From assembly GCA_947479535.1 (NCBI GenBank), contig CANJZQ010000018.1:1-43216 (forward strand): 43,216 nt of DNA, in the 5' to 3' direction. The translations under genes and the position numbers were made by a program. Under the pieces are notes generated by a model, which ran no database searches, had not been told where the DNA came from, and worked only from the letters and a program-made list of their open reading frames with translations. This document shows positions 23,901 through 31,331 of the stretch, one piece after another (the stretch's first letter is position 1; the number at the start of each line of letters is the position of its first letter). Origin of the DNA: Oligoflexales bacterium. GTDB lineage: Bacteria > Bdellovibrionota_B > Oligoflexia > Oligoflexales > RGVZ01.

Positions 23901-26592
23901 TGGACAGTGGAGCCATGATGCTCCATGACTCCGTGCTTGGGTCAAACAATTCGGGGAAAATCGCAGACGAAGTTTCGGTGTTTTTTGAAGTGCCACCGGT
24001 CACGAGGATTTTTCCGTCAGGCAAAACTGTGGCGTAACTGCGGAATCTGGCACTTGTCATCTCGGGAAGGCTGCGCCATGCTGGTTTTCCCGCAGTAAGG
24101 TCAATTGCCTCAGCAGATGCCGTGATCTTGTTTTTATACCAGATGATGAACGGCTCATCTGCACCCGCCGGGAAGTTGGTTCCCGGGGCGTAATCCTGGA
24201 ATCCTTTATAGTTCACGTCTCCATTTGGCATATAGATCATGTCTTCGTCTGGCGTATTGGCTCCGCCGACCATCATGATTTTTCCCTTGCCATACTCAAC
24301 GGCTGGACCATTAAAGCGGTACTTGGAGCTTTCGGCGACTGGCGCACTCCAAATCCCGGTGGTTGAGTCAAAATAGCGGCTGGAGGTGTCTGGTCCCGCC
24401 TTGAAAATTCGACCATCAGGCGCAACAAATATATTTGGCCACATCGGAATAAAGACGTTTTGCTGATTGCCTGTTGGCGTCTGGGCGATATCTACTGTGC
24501 TTGATCCAGTGAATGTGAGAATCTCAGCAATCTTGTTCATTAATTCAACGCCACCAAACCCCGGCTTGTAGTAGCTTCCCGAAGTCGCGAGCATTTTTCC
24601 GTTCGGCAATGGCGTCAGAGTCGGGTAGTACCTGCCATTCGCCATAACAGCAGCGTTTTTCCATTCCATTGGAAAATTTTGATCAAACAAGGTGACGTTC
24701 GGGGTCCGGAATAATCCAGAGATGTTCACAAGCTGGCCGTTGGGTGAAAATGCATGGGCACCACAGAAGATGTTGTCGCCATGCATGGCCAGATTCAACA
24801 CGCTGCCAAAGGTGGGAAACGGATTTGTGGGGCTCGACCAGTCTCCGAGGTCCCAGATGCGGCCGCTATTCAAAAACGTGGTTGAAACGAATTGGTTCAG
24901 ATTGGCAGGCCAATCGGTGAGGCTGGTTCCGATCATCCATATCTTTCCATTGGGAAGGACCGCCATGGCTGCAGCCGGAACGTAAGGGGCCTTTTCATTG
25001 TTCTTGTCTTCGATAATGGGGGACCATTGGCCGGTAAGGTCCGGGCGATCCGACATGGGGTTCATGGCCTTGAGAGTGACGATTTCGCCGTTGCCGCCAG
25101 TGACCACCAGGTCACTCATTCCATCACGGTTCAGGTCATCAACGAAAAAGGATGCAGAACTTTTTACTGGTATGTGACTGGCTCCCCATTCAGGCTTGCT
25201 GTACCAGTTTGCAGCATTCGCGAGCCACGAAAATGCCGATCCCGTGTTGGTCAGGATTTTGAAATCACCATCCCCATTCAGAATCATTAAGTCAGGCCTC
25301 TTGGCTGCATCACCGTCAAAATTTCCCACCAGAAATCGCACGGATTCACCAGAGTTGAAGTTTGGAGCCATGGCAGTGTCATTGAAATAATTTGTCGGTC
25401 CGGTACTGGCTGGCGTTTCAGATCCAGAGGACTGAAACACCCAAAGGGAACCATTTGTTGCGGCATAGACCAAATCATCCTTGCCGTCGACATTTGCATC
25501 CATGACTCCCAACCAGCCTTTTGCTGTTTTGGTCAGGGACGACGGTGACCATTGTGCTGGAACGCTTGCAAATTGGGACCATGCCATCGCCGGTTGAGTC
25601 GGGGTGCCGGTCACGCGACCGGACCAAACCGATCCATCGGTCCAGGTGAACATCAGTTCTTTGTGCCCGTTGGAATCTCCGTTGAAGTCGCCGACAAGCC
25701 AATTCGCAGGGCTGGTATTGCTCATGGGAGTGGCCCACGCTGCAAAATTAAATGCAGCGACGGTTGATGTCCCCGATTTCGGAGCAGAAAAGACTCCATT
25801 GGCGTCCGCTGAAAAAATATAAATGGAACCCGTGTCAGGCGAGGTTACGACCAGCTCTTCACGCGAATCCCCAATGAAGTTTCCCGTAAATGTGTAGGAA
25901 GTGGATGTCGCCCGAAACTTTGTTGCAAGGTCGGTAAAAGTTGTTGGTGTGGCAGGGGCAAAGGTGCCGTCTCCGGCGACAAGGACCTGGAGCGCACCGT
26001 TTGCACGCATGATCAGGATGTCTGGCTGAGAATCTCCCGAAAATTGTCCAACAAAGATTCTGGAACTGGATCCGGCACTGAAATCAGCAGCATAGGTAGA
26101 ATCATCGAACCACGTTGCATAACTTCCGCCCGGTCCGCCAAAAGCGAGATTTCCCTTGTTCTCCAGCACAAGGATGCGTCCGGTCGGGGTGAGCAAAAGA
26201 ACGTCCTTTAGGCCATCCAGCGTGATGTCGGTGTTGAAAATACGGCCGCCTGTTTTACTGTTTAATGCGCCGCCAAGGTCTGGGTTGTAAAAGCCCCGGT
26301 CCGACTTGACGACCAATCCCATCATGGGACTGGAATAGGTGGTGCTGAGCGTGAACAGGCTCACAAAACGTTGGTCGGTATAAGGCACGGCATAGGGAGT
26401 GCCGGGGCCCCGGGCCGCATCCGTAAAAACTTCCGGATTTTTATCGTTGTTTAGTGAGGACGTCGTGCCAGGGGATGTTGTGCGGTTCGATGTGGTCCGT
26501 AATTTACACGATGAAATAGCAGAAGACAAAACAAGTAATGTTGGGATCCAAAAAAGGAGCTTTGACTTGGACTTTGACATGAACATTGACAT
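20932..26592 (-). CDS. Multidomain copper radical oxidase lipoprotein (galactose/glyoxal oxidase type)
   Basis: An 1886-aa exported lipoprotein (lipobox AISSC, Cys29; start ATG 26592 with GAGG 7 bases upstream). Domain order: about 60-515, seven FG-GAP-like repeats; about 520-1052, kelch-type galactose/glyoxal oxidase domain ending in the DUF1929 fold; about 1067-1187, bulb-type lectin domain with QxDGNxVxY-like motifs; 1218-1483, four Cys-rich modules; then a Pro-rich linker and seven DFNGDGxxD repeats to the end. Cofactor residues match the family: Cys610 (NIFCGAH) and Tyr656 (GRYYPT) for the thioether-linked Tyr-Cys, Tyr902-His903 (RLYHSA) and His995 (LTHSWNPNQRF) for copper. It should oxidise an alcohol or aldehyde and release hydrogen peroxide; the substrate is unknown. 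It lies 56 bp after the YtkA-like gene. Confidence 0.9.
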   Translation of the reverse strand: MSMFMSKSKSKLLFWIPTLLVLSSAISSCKLRTTSNRTTSPGTTSSLNNDKNPEVFTDAARGPGTPYAVPYTDQRFVSLFTLSTTYSSPMMGLVVKSDRGFYNPDLGGALNSKTGGRIFNTDITLDGLKDVLLLTPTGRILVLENKGNLAFGGPGGSYATWFDDSTYAADFSAGSSSRIFVGQFSGDSQPDILIMRANGALQVLVAGDGTFAPATPTTFTDLATKFRATSTSYTFTGNFIGDSREELVVTSPDTGSIYIFSADANGVFSAPKSGTSTVAAFNFAAWATPMSNTSPANWLVGDFNGDSNGHKELMFTWTDGSVWSGRVTGTPTQPAMAWSQFASVPAQWSPSSLTKTAKGWLGVMDANVDGKDDLVYAATNGSLWVFQSSGSETPASTGPTNYFNDTAMAPNFNSGESVRFLVGNFDGDAAKRPDLMILNGDGDFKILTNTGSAFSWLANAANWYSKPEWGASHIPVKSSASFFVDDLNRDGMSDLVVTGGNGEIVTLKAMNPMSDRPDLTGQWSPIIEDKNNEKAPYVPAAAMAVLPNGKIWMIGTSLTDWPANLNQFVSTTFLNSGRIWDLGDWSSPTNPFPTFGSVLNLAMHGDNIFCGAHAFSPNGQLVNISGLFRTPNVTLFDQNFPMEWKNAAVMANGRYYPTLTPLPNGKMLATSGSYYKPGFGGVELMNKIAEILTFTGSSTVDIAQTPTGNQQNVFIPMWPNIFVAPDGRIFKAGPDTSSRYFDSTTGIWSAPVAESSKYRFNGPAVEYGKGKIMMVGGANTPDEDMIYMPNGDVNYKGFQDYAPGTNFPAGADEPFIIWYKNKITASAEAIDLTAGKPAWRSLPEMTSARFRSYATVLPDGKILVTGGTSKNTETSSAIFPELFDPSTESWSIMAPLSSPRLYHSAAMLLPDARVLVAGSSEPALTPGALSQPTFQFYKPKYLFKKSGGNSVPADRPVIANAPSEVTHGQTFAITMASDANAIRKLTWIRLPSLTHSWNPNQRFIPVESFDVTGNSISVVAPANGVAAQPGHYMLFALDLDGVPSVAKIIRIKPVAGDIPVTNPAVTPVGSSLYVGNALTSGQALYGNGQGTNCSFMAAMQPDGNLVVYRGTAALWSSKTNGNPGAKATLQIDGNFVIYKANGAPAWASGTLRPHGATRLTMQGDGNLVLFDYDGVALWSTNTTVSGCFNQGAVVPVTPVTPVPTPSVTPAPGEKAAAGLFNFNGGIYYSNGGDAFCVFVSPGHLTACGMAGKASTNRTSLPGGMRNDGPCSCANKFSEGLFQTGGGVFYSNGNDAYCGIATPAQLTGCGWGKRPIATKDYRPHGMRFDDPCSCGITLAPPAGPIASATPVPSPVNPPAQSDKAPEGLFASGGGIYYSNGADAFCIFTSPGHLTACGMAGVKTTNRTSSPGGMRNDGPCSCASKFSEGMFQIAGAVFYSNGNDAYCGFTSPEHLKSCGMAGRKITIKDYPPHGMRFDDACACGINKPAPVVPSPTAAPTPSPTLPPLPSVSPGSKATKFIQQRAGASLGAPIAGSEWATIDVNGDKKTDMIRYWSDGGLLSVDGYISDGSTVTAIRMMTKQGSFATGQRMFWGDFNGDGKFEMATYFNDAGSFSLDVYLSNGTTFTKTRMLTKYAPWAASQWNNGDFNGDGKMDIARWWSDAGLFTVDVLISSGSQLTPQRWATKQGGFFDAMTWHVGDFNGDGKADLIKHWNDGGMFTADAHLSTGQAFNMVRFATKQGGYWVGMQWQPGDFNGDGKDDLLKQFNDNGSTSIDIHPSNGNSLGIVRAVTKAIPFLSDIVLYPLDFDGDGITDIARPFNDAGMFSIPVFTSSSGSIMNASTWGNKLGVFTPPPLTHRGDFNGDKRSDLIKIVTEGGQIQIDFIMAAP
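22144..22941 (-). repeat. Two A+B Cys-rich repeat units in the oxidase gene
   Basis: Units lie at 22144-22497 and 22588-22941, each 354 bp (61-aa A module, 57-aa B module), separated by a 30-aa Ala/Pro linker. The upstream unit's B module is nearly the same at DNA level as B modules of the neighbouring gene, so sequence has been exchanged or copied between the two genes. The last B module (22144-22314) is the most divergent. Confidence 0.95.
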
Positions 26593-26648
26593 GGACTTAC
26601 CTCGGCATGGTGAATTTCGCGCAAAAAAATCAGGCATTCTTGAGGTCC

Positions 26649-27131
26649 CTATTCTTTTTTCAGAGAACTGATGTTTATTTGGATTGTGTTGGCATTGGAT
26701 TTCTTCGCGTAAATTCCATGCGCGGCATGTTGTGTCCTGACTAAGAGAAGCCATTCGCCTTCCATGTGAAACTGCACACCGTCAATCGCAAAAACCCCAT
26801 CTTTTATCTTTATGGACGGCTTTGGTGTGACCAGCATTCCATGTTCATGTTGGGGCATGTTGGCTTGCACGGTTACGCTTTCGATCCCCCGGAGCCATTT
26901 TTTTTCATCGGAATCAATGCGAATGATTAGCCTCATGGCACGTCGGTCCGAGGCTCTCGGCGGCTCCTTGCTCGTTGATCCGGGAAGCTGGGCCGTGCTT
27001 ATGGTTATTGTCGCTGGTTGTGAACCATCGAATGGCCATGTTCCGAGCACCTCGGCACGGCCGGTCATTGGAAAGAAATACAATCCCATGAAAATAAAAA
27101 TCTTATGGAATGACATGGGTCGTCCGTCCAT
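26649..27131 (-). CDS. Exported YtkA-like domain protein
   Basis: A 160-aa protein with a signal peptide (hydrophobic FIFMGLYFF, cleavage near GRA/EVLG, residue about 26). The mature domain has SVTVQANMPQHEHGM, VFAIDGVQFHMEGEW and LLLVRTQ, the pattern of YtkA-like domains (MP.H.HG, then a strand ending M.GEW). These often accompany copper or cytochrome-related genes, and the His/Met-rich loop could bind metal. ATG 27131 has GGAG 7 bases upstream and overlaps the end of the peroxidase gene by 29 bp, implying coupled translation; ATG 27116 is an alternative. It sits between a di-heme peroxidase and a copper radical oxidase, so a copper-delivery or assembly role is plausible but inferred. Confidence 0.8.
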   Translation of the reverse strand: MDGRPMSFHKIFIFMGLYFFPMTGRAEVLGTWPFDGSQPATITISTAQLPGSTSKEPPRASDRRAMRLIIRIDSDEKKWLRGIESVTVQANMPQHEHGMLVTPKPSIKIKDGVFAIDGVQFHMEGEWLLLVRTQHAAHGIYAKKSNANTIQINISSLKKE

Positions 27132-28392
27132 CGTGATACTCCACCGGTGAAGACAGGCATTGTAAAAATTCCTTGAGGTCATTGAGTTCCGATGAAGTGA
27201 ATCCCAGTGATCGCAGCAATCCAGACCGCTTTCCCACGGACGGTTTTGCGGGAAGGTCATTGTAAAAATTCAGAACATCTTCAAGGGTCTTCAGGCTGCC
27301 GTTGTGCATGTAAGGCGCTGTCCGCGCCACGTTTCTGAGGCTCGGCGTCTTGAATGACCCGGTGGCCTCTGTGCCATAGACGTTCAAATAGGGGACCTCC
27401 AGACAAGCCTGGTTCGACTTTTTCATGCAGATTTGTTTGCTGTCATTTGTGTTGTTGCGATAGGCTCCAACGCCAAACGCCCGGCCCAGATCCGGAAGGA
27501 ATTCTGCGTCAAAAGGTTTTGGTTCCCGAAGGCCAATGTTGTGGAACTGATCATCGGTAAAATCTGGGCCACTGTGGCAATTCGCGCAGCCGGCCTTGCC
27601 GTGAAAAAGGGAACGTCCTCGTTCCTCGGCGGCTGTCAGGGGAAGTCCTTTTTCGGTCTTCGAAGGTTGCGTGTGAATCCCTCGTACAAAAGATGCGACG
27701 GCGACCCTGGCCAATTCGAAAACATGATTGATGGATTCCTTGATGGTCGGATGAAGCTCCGTCCATCGCGTGGTCCATTCGCCATTTGTTGTTGGTTCGT
27801 TCTGGTAGAGGCCCATTAGGGCCGATTGCATCAATCCACCACGTTTTTGGGCTTCGGCAAACAGCAGGCGCATGAATTCCGTATCGTCCATGGTACTGAT
27901 GGCCTCGCGAAGGAGCGGGTCTGGTGCAAATTTCTGACTTGGGATTGGCAATGCGTGCGCCTCGTCCAATGTTTTTCCCGCCAGCCACGAATCAAGTGCT
28001 TTCGGAAATTCCCCGAACGCCTGGGTCCATTGCGACTTATAATGGCGGGAGATGATCCACGCGACGCCACCTCTGCTAAACCCATGCTCCGCTGGACCCT
28101 CGAGCGGCATGGTCATTTGATGCTCGAGGTTTGGAGAACGACCGTCCCACATGAACCAAATCCTGCGGTCCATATCCACGACGCTCGGGGAATTTCTCCG
28201 ATTTGGTTGCTCGCCGCGCGCTGTGGCTTCTCCGTCCGTGAAATATTTTGCAGGCGAATGGCATGAAGCACACGAAACCAGCCCGTGTGCGGAGAGACGC
28301 TTGTCAAAAAAAAGATCGTGTCCCAGTGAAATGGTTTCCCCGAATGCTGCGTTACTTGAAAATGCAACGAAGATGAAAAAAAAATATTTCAA
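27103..28392 (-). CDS. Di-heme cytochrome c peroxidase (CCP/MauG family)
   Basis: A 429-aa exported protein with signal peptide (residues 1-18) and two c-type heme sites, CASCH at 41-45 and CANCH at 269-273. NSPSVVDMD, WDGRSPNLEHQ and the C-terminal SLRNVARTAPYMHNGSL are typical of this family. Its members either reduce hydrogen peroxide to water in the periplasm or, like MauG, carry out oxidative protein modification. It is longer than classical peroxidases (about 320-350 aa) because of an insertion between the heme domains. The start is TTG 28392 with GGAG 5 bases upstream. It is first in an operon with the YtkA-like and copper radical oxidase genes. Heme attachment requires a c-type maturation system elsewhere. 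Confidence 0.93.
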   Translation of the reverse strand: MKYFFFIFVAFSSNAAFGETISLGHDLFFDKRLSAHGLVSCASCHSPAKYFTDGEATARGEQPNRRNSPSVVDMDRRIWFMWDGRSPNLEHQMTMPLEGPAEHGFSRGGVAWIISRHYKSQWTQAFGEFPKALDSWLAGKTLDEAHALPIPSQKFAPDPLLREAISTMDDTEFMRLLFAEAQKRGGLMQSALMGLYQNEPTTNGEWTTRWTELHPTIKESINHVFELARVAVASFVRGIHTQPSKTEKGLPLTAAEERGRSLFHGKAGCANCHSGPDFTDDQFHNIGLREPKPFDAEFLPDLGRAFGVGAYRNNTNDSKQICMKKSNQACLEVPYLNVYGTEATGSFKTPSLRNVARTAPYMHNGSLKTLEDVLNFYNDLPAKPSVGKRSGLLRSLGFTSSELNDLKEFLQCLSSPVEYHDGRTTHVIP

Positions 28393-28439
28393 GCACGCTC
28401 CGGACGCGTTCCGCGGCTGTATTTTGATGCTGACGATCT

Positions 28440-28469
28440 ATTTTAAGTGGGGCTTTGATGAAGTTACAA
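28440..28469 (-). promoter_or_regulatory. Possible promoter of the peroxidase-oxidase operon
   Basis: On the minus strand TTGTAA (28464-28469) and TAAAAT (28440-28445) are separated by 18 bp, about 50 bp upstream of the TTG start of the peroxidase gene and downstream of the flagellin stop. Confidence 0.45.
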
Positions 28470-28539
28470 ATAGCGTGGCCGATAATGGCTACTAGTATCC
28501 ATTTTAATCACTACTTTTAACCATAGTTCCGGGGTCTGA

Positions 28540-29469
28540 TTAGTTAAGGATGCTGAGTAGATTTCCCGTCAACAGTGTGCTGACGTTGCCTTGTGCCAGC
28601 ATCGACGTGGCGGCATTTAGCAGGATTTTTGTGCGGGCATAATTAGAGGCTTCGTGTGCGAAGTCGGTGTCTGTGATGTTTGATTTGGCGGCGGCAAGGT
28701 TCTCGGCATAGACTTCGACGAAATCCATTGCCCGATGCATCCGTTCACCGAGGGCTCCGAACACGGATCTCTGTTCTGCGAGGCGGGCCAATGCCTCTTC
28801 AAAAGATGTGGCAAAATTAGTCGAGTCTTGGGGCATCATTAAATCAGCGGCATCAGATAAACCGATTCCCTCGAACGGATCACTTCCGATCAGCAGATCC
28901 TTCGCGCTTGCCAGCCCGAGTCCAGCTGTCGTGGCGATCACGTTTTTGAAACCACTGAAGGTCAATGTGTTTGGGTCGTCGTCCCTGCTGTCCTCAGAGT
29001 TGACCGGGTCTCCCAGACGGAAAACCAGGTCTTCTGGCGCATTTGGGTCATCGCCATTGAGTAGCGGGATTCCGTTGAAAGTTGTAGTTGTGGCGATCCT
29101 GTTCACTTCGTCGTGTAGTGCTTCGTATTCGACAAATAAATAGCGACGGTCCCTGTCCGCTATTGTCGTGTTGGTTGCCGCAAGGCTTATTTCTTTCATG
29201 CGCAACACAATATTGTTCACTTCATTAAACGCAGATTCTGCCGTTTGCAGCATGCTGGAGGCATCGCTCACTTGGCGCTTGGCTGCGGTGAGTCCGCGAA
29301 TCTTTAGTTCGAGAGAGTCGGAGATTGCGTGTTCTGACGGGCGAGGGTCATTCTTTGTGAAAACTGTTCCGGAGGAAAGCTTTTCCAAAGCGTCCTGATT
29401 GGCCGCTTGGGCTTTACGCAGGTATCGCTCCAGCGTTAATCCAAATCCTTTGTCGCCAACGTTAACCAT
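28540..29469 (-). CDS. Divergent flagellin
   Basis: A 309-aa flagellin-family protein, subunit of the flagellar filament. The N-terminal D0/D1 region has LEKLSSGTVF, PSEHAISDSLELKIRGL and a long heptad helix (SDASSMLQTAESAFNEVNNIVLRMKE written in several blocks). The C-terminal D1/D0 helix has SNITDTDFAHEASNYARTKILLNAATSMLAQGN, again in canonical order. The first 25 residues depart from the usual INTN.AS..A start. The central part is acidic and short, so the surface domain is small. It lies 21 bp after the coiled-coil membrane protein gene on the same strand. No other flagellar genes are in the window. Confidence 0.93.
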   Translation of the reverse strand: MVNVGDKGFGLTLERYLRKAQAANQDALEKLSSGTVFTKNDPRPSEHAISDSLELKIRGLTAAKRQVSDASSMLQTAESAFNEVNNIVLRMKEISLAATNTTIADRDRRYLFVEYEALHDEVNRIATTTTFNGIPLLNGDDPNAPEDLVFRLGDPVNSEDSRDDDPNTLTFSGFKNVIATTAGLGLASAKDLLIGSDPFEGIGLSDAADLMMPQDSTNFATSFEEALARLAEQRSVFGALGERMHRAMDFVEVYAENLAAAKSNITDTDFAHEASNYARTKILLNAATSMLAQGNVSTLLTGNLLSILN

Positions 29470-29490
29470 GGTTGTCTCGCTTGTTCCAGA

Positions 29491-31197
29491 TTATTGCACC
29501 GGGAATTCGTATTTCGGCATTTTTTCCATCTCGCTGCGATCCATCGCGGGCGAGGGTCCTCTCATGCGTTTTACGTTCGCCTCCATTTCGATCACGCGAA
29601 GGGCAAACCGGTCGATGAGGGCCAGCTTGTTCTGGATGGAGAACCGGGCAGCATTGGAGGTTGACCTTCGGGTGGCGCTATCCTCGCTCAGGACCAACCC
29701 GTGGACCAGCTTCACGAGGCCCTCGACTTTTACACCACTGGCTCCCGTGGCATGCTGCAGTCGTTGCAGATGCCCACGGTTTGCGGCGGCGGTCACTCTG
29801 ATATCCTCTATTTTTCCGGCGAGTTTTGTTTCATTCAACTGAATGCGCTGACCCTCGATGGCAAGCTGGTTTGTGTTGTGTGCAATCTTACTTGCGGTCA
29901 GCATCAGATCTGGCATCGCGGAATCCGTTTGACGTCCAGCCATTGGTGAACGCGAGAGGAATTTTTCTAACCGTGATGCCTCCAACTGTATCCCTTGACG
30001 AATATGCCCCAAGGCTTGTCCCAGGTTTCCAGCAATCATGGACAGCTTTTTTGCTTTTACGGAAAGTGCGAGATTTCCTGTTTGGACAGATGCCAACTCG
30101 GCGCTGATCTCCTTGATGGCCCTGTGCGTATTTGTCGCCTCGCGGTTCAAGTGAACTTCGAGCATGGCGGCAAGGTCCCTCGTTTTACGAGTCAAGTTTT
30201 CTGCTTCTTCAAGCCCCGTCTTGCTCGTTTCATGGCCTCCGACGAACTTCTGGTTCATTCGGGCCAGTTGAATGGATTCCGCCGTTTTTGACAGGTTGTC
30301 GTTCAGCTCTCGAATGGAGTTTGTGGCCTGGCTAATCGTGCCTGCCGGATCATTTTTTGTCGGATATTCCTTGGGTCGTGCCGTTTCTGCATCCACGTTT
30401 TTTGCAGCATCGCCAAATGCGATCAAGGTTTCATCAACGATGCCCAGGATTTGTTGCAATGACGTCAAAGCCTCATGGCCGATTAATGACAGCGCTTCCC
30501 GGTCGCGTTCCAGGGCGCGGACCTGAAGGGCCGCTTCGCCGGCCTTGATCAATGCATGGTTAGACATTCCTGCTACGGTTTCCAATCCTTTCACGTGAAC
30601 GACATGATGGCCTGCTTGAGTTTCCGCCAAGGCAAGGCTGGCGCCAATCAGCTCATTTAATGCTGCCGTTTCTTCTGCCAGCATTGCGGCCTCCGCATTT
30701 GTGACGTCAAGCTGGGTAAGTGTATCGGCCTCTGAATCCACAATGGATCGCATAGCCGATCCTGGGCTTTTATCCGACGTCGGACCCCCCGCGTGTGCAT
30801 CGGCCAGTCGTTCTGTTACCGTGGATATTTCGCTGGCGGTTTGCCGGATCGACTCCGCTAATGTGCCAATCGATTTAAGTGGTTTATTGGTTTCGTTGGA
30901 TCCGACAAGATCTTCAAGTCCCAAGTTGAAAACAGTTATTTCACCATCTCCAACCGCAACGGATTTCTTGCGGTTTGCCATCACAAGGCCGAGCAAGATT
31001 GCAGCAATCACAGCGGCTGCGGAGAACAGGACCCAGTCCCCGCGGCGAACACTTTCTTGTTGTGCGAATTTTTCCGCCAAAGCTCCTGCCAGCAGCACGG
31101 ACAGCCCGAAGGCCGACATCAGCGCAAAATGGCCACGATCCCCGCCACCGGATTTCATTTGGGGAATCGATTCGATTTGTTTCGCGGACTTCTCCAA
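29491..31197 (-). CDS. Membrane-anchored coiled-coil protein (chemoreceptor-like architecture)
   Basis: A 568-aa protein. Two hydrophobic segments lie close together near the N-terminus (about 27-40 and 55-73), then about 450 residues of Ala/Glu/Leu-rich heptads without a clear globular domain. This resembles the signalling region of methyl-accepting proteins, but I cannot find the conserved hairpin-tip motif for CheA/CheW contact, and almost no periplasmic sensor domain exists. TTG 31197 is chosen because GGGAGG lies 6 bases upstream; the longer GTG start at 31323 and ATG 31158 lack ribosome sites. It is directly upstream of flagellin, so a motility-linked or scaffold role is possible. Confidence 0.7.
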   Translation of the reverse strand: MEKSAKQIESIPQMKSGGGDRGHFALMSAFGLSVLLAGALAEKFAQQESVRRGDWVLFSAAAVIAAILLGLVMANRKKSVAVGDGEITVFNLGLEDLVGSNETNKPLKSIGTLAESIRQTASEISTVTERLADAHAGGPTSDKSPGSAMRSIVDSEADTLTQLDVTNAEAAMLAEETAALNELIGASLALAETQAGHHVVHVKGLETVAGMSNHALIKAGEAALQVRALERDREALSLIGHEALTSLQQILGIVDETLIAFGDAAKNVDAETARPKEYPTKNDPAGTISQATNSIRELNDNLSKTAESIQLARMNQKFVGGHETSKTGLEEAENLTRKTRDLAAMLEVHLNREATNTHRAIKEISAELASVQTGNLALSVKAKKLSMIAGNLGQALGHIRQGIQLEASRLEKFLSRSPMAGRQTDSAMPDLMLTASKIAHNTNQLAIEGQRIQLNETKLAGKIEDIRVTAAANRGHLQRLQHATGASGVKVEGLVKLVHGLVLSEDSATRRSTSNAARFSIQNKLALIDRFALRVIEMEANVKRMRGPSPAMDRSEMEKMPKYEFPVQ

Positions 31198-31292
31198 ACA
31201 GGACCTCCCTGTCAGCCGTGGTGCAAGGACGCAAATCCACAGATGGCTTGTCGGCAGTCCCGGGGAGAAATTGATGGGGTTTAGGGGAATCT

Positions 31293-31318
31293 GCCCACCC
31301 CTGGGGTTGGGGGTGGGC
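31293..31318 (-). terminator. GC-rich hairpin after the M23 peptidase gene
   Basis: GCCCACCCC (31293-31301) and GGGGTGGGC (31310-31318) form a perfect 9-bp stem with an 8-base loop, 14 bp after the peptidase stop on the minus strand. There is no T run, so it could be a weak terminator or an mRNA-processing barrier before the coiled-coil gene. Confidence 0.45.
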
Positions 31319-31331
31319 TTCACTTGATATT

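Noticed and set aside
26593-26754. Longer N-terminus of the copper radical oxidase
   Set aside because: It would bury the lipoprotein signal; ATG 26592 has a ribosome site and places the lipobox correctly.
31198-31323. Longer N-terminus of the coiled-coil membrane protein, starting at GTG 31323
   Set aside because: It is Pro-rich, overlaps the 31293-31318 hairpin and has no ribosome site, while TTG 31197 has GGGAGG.
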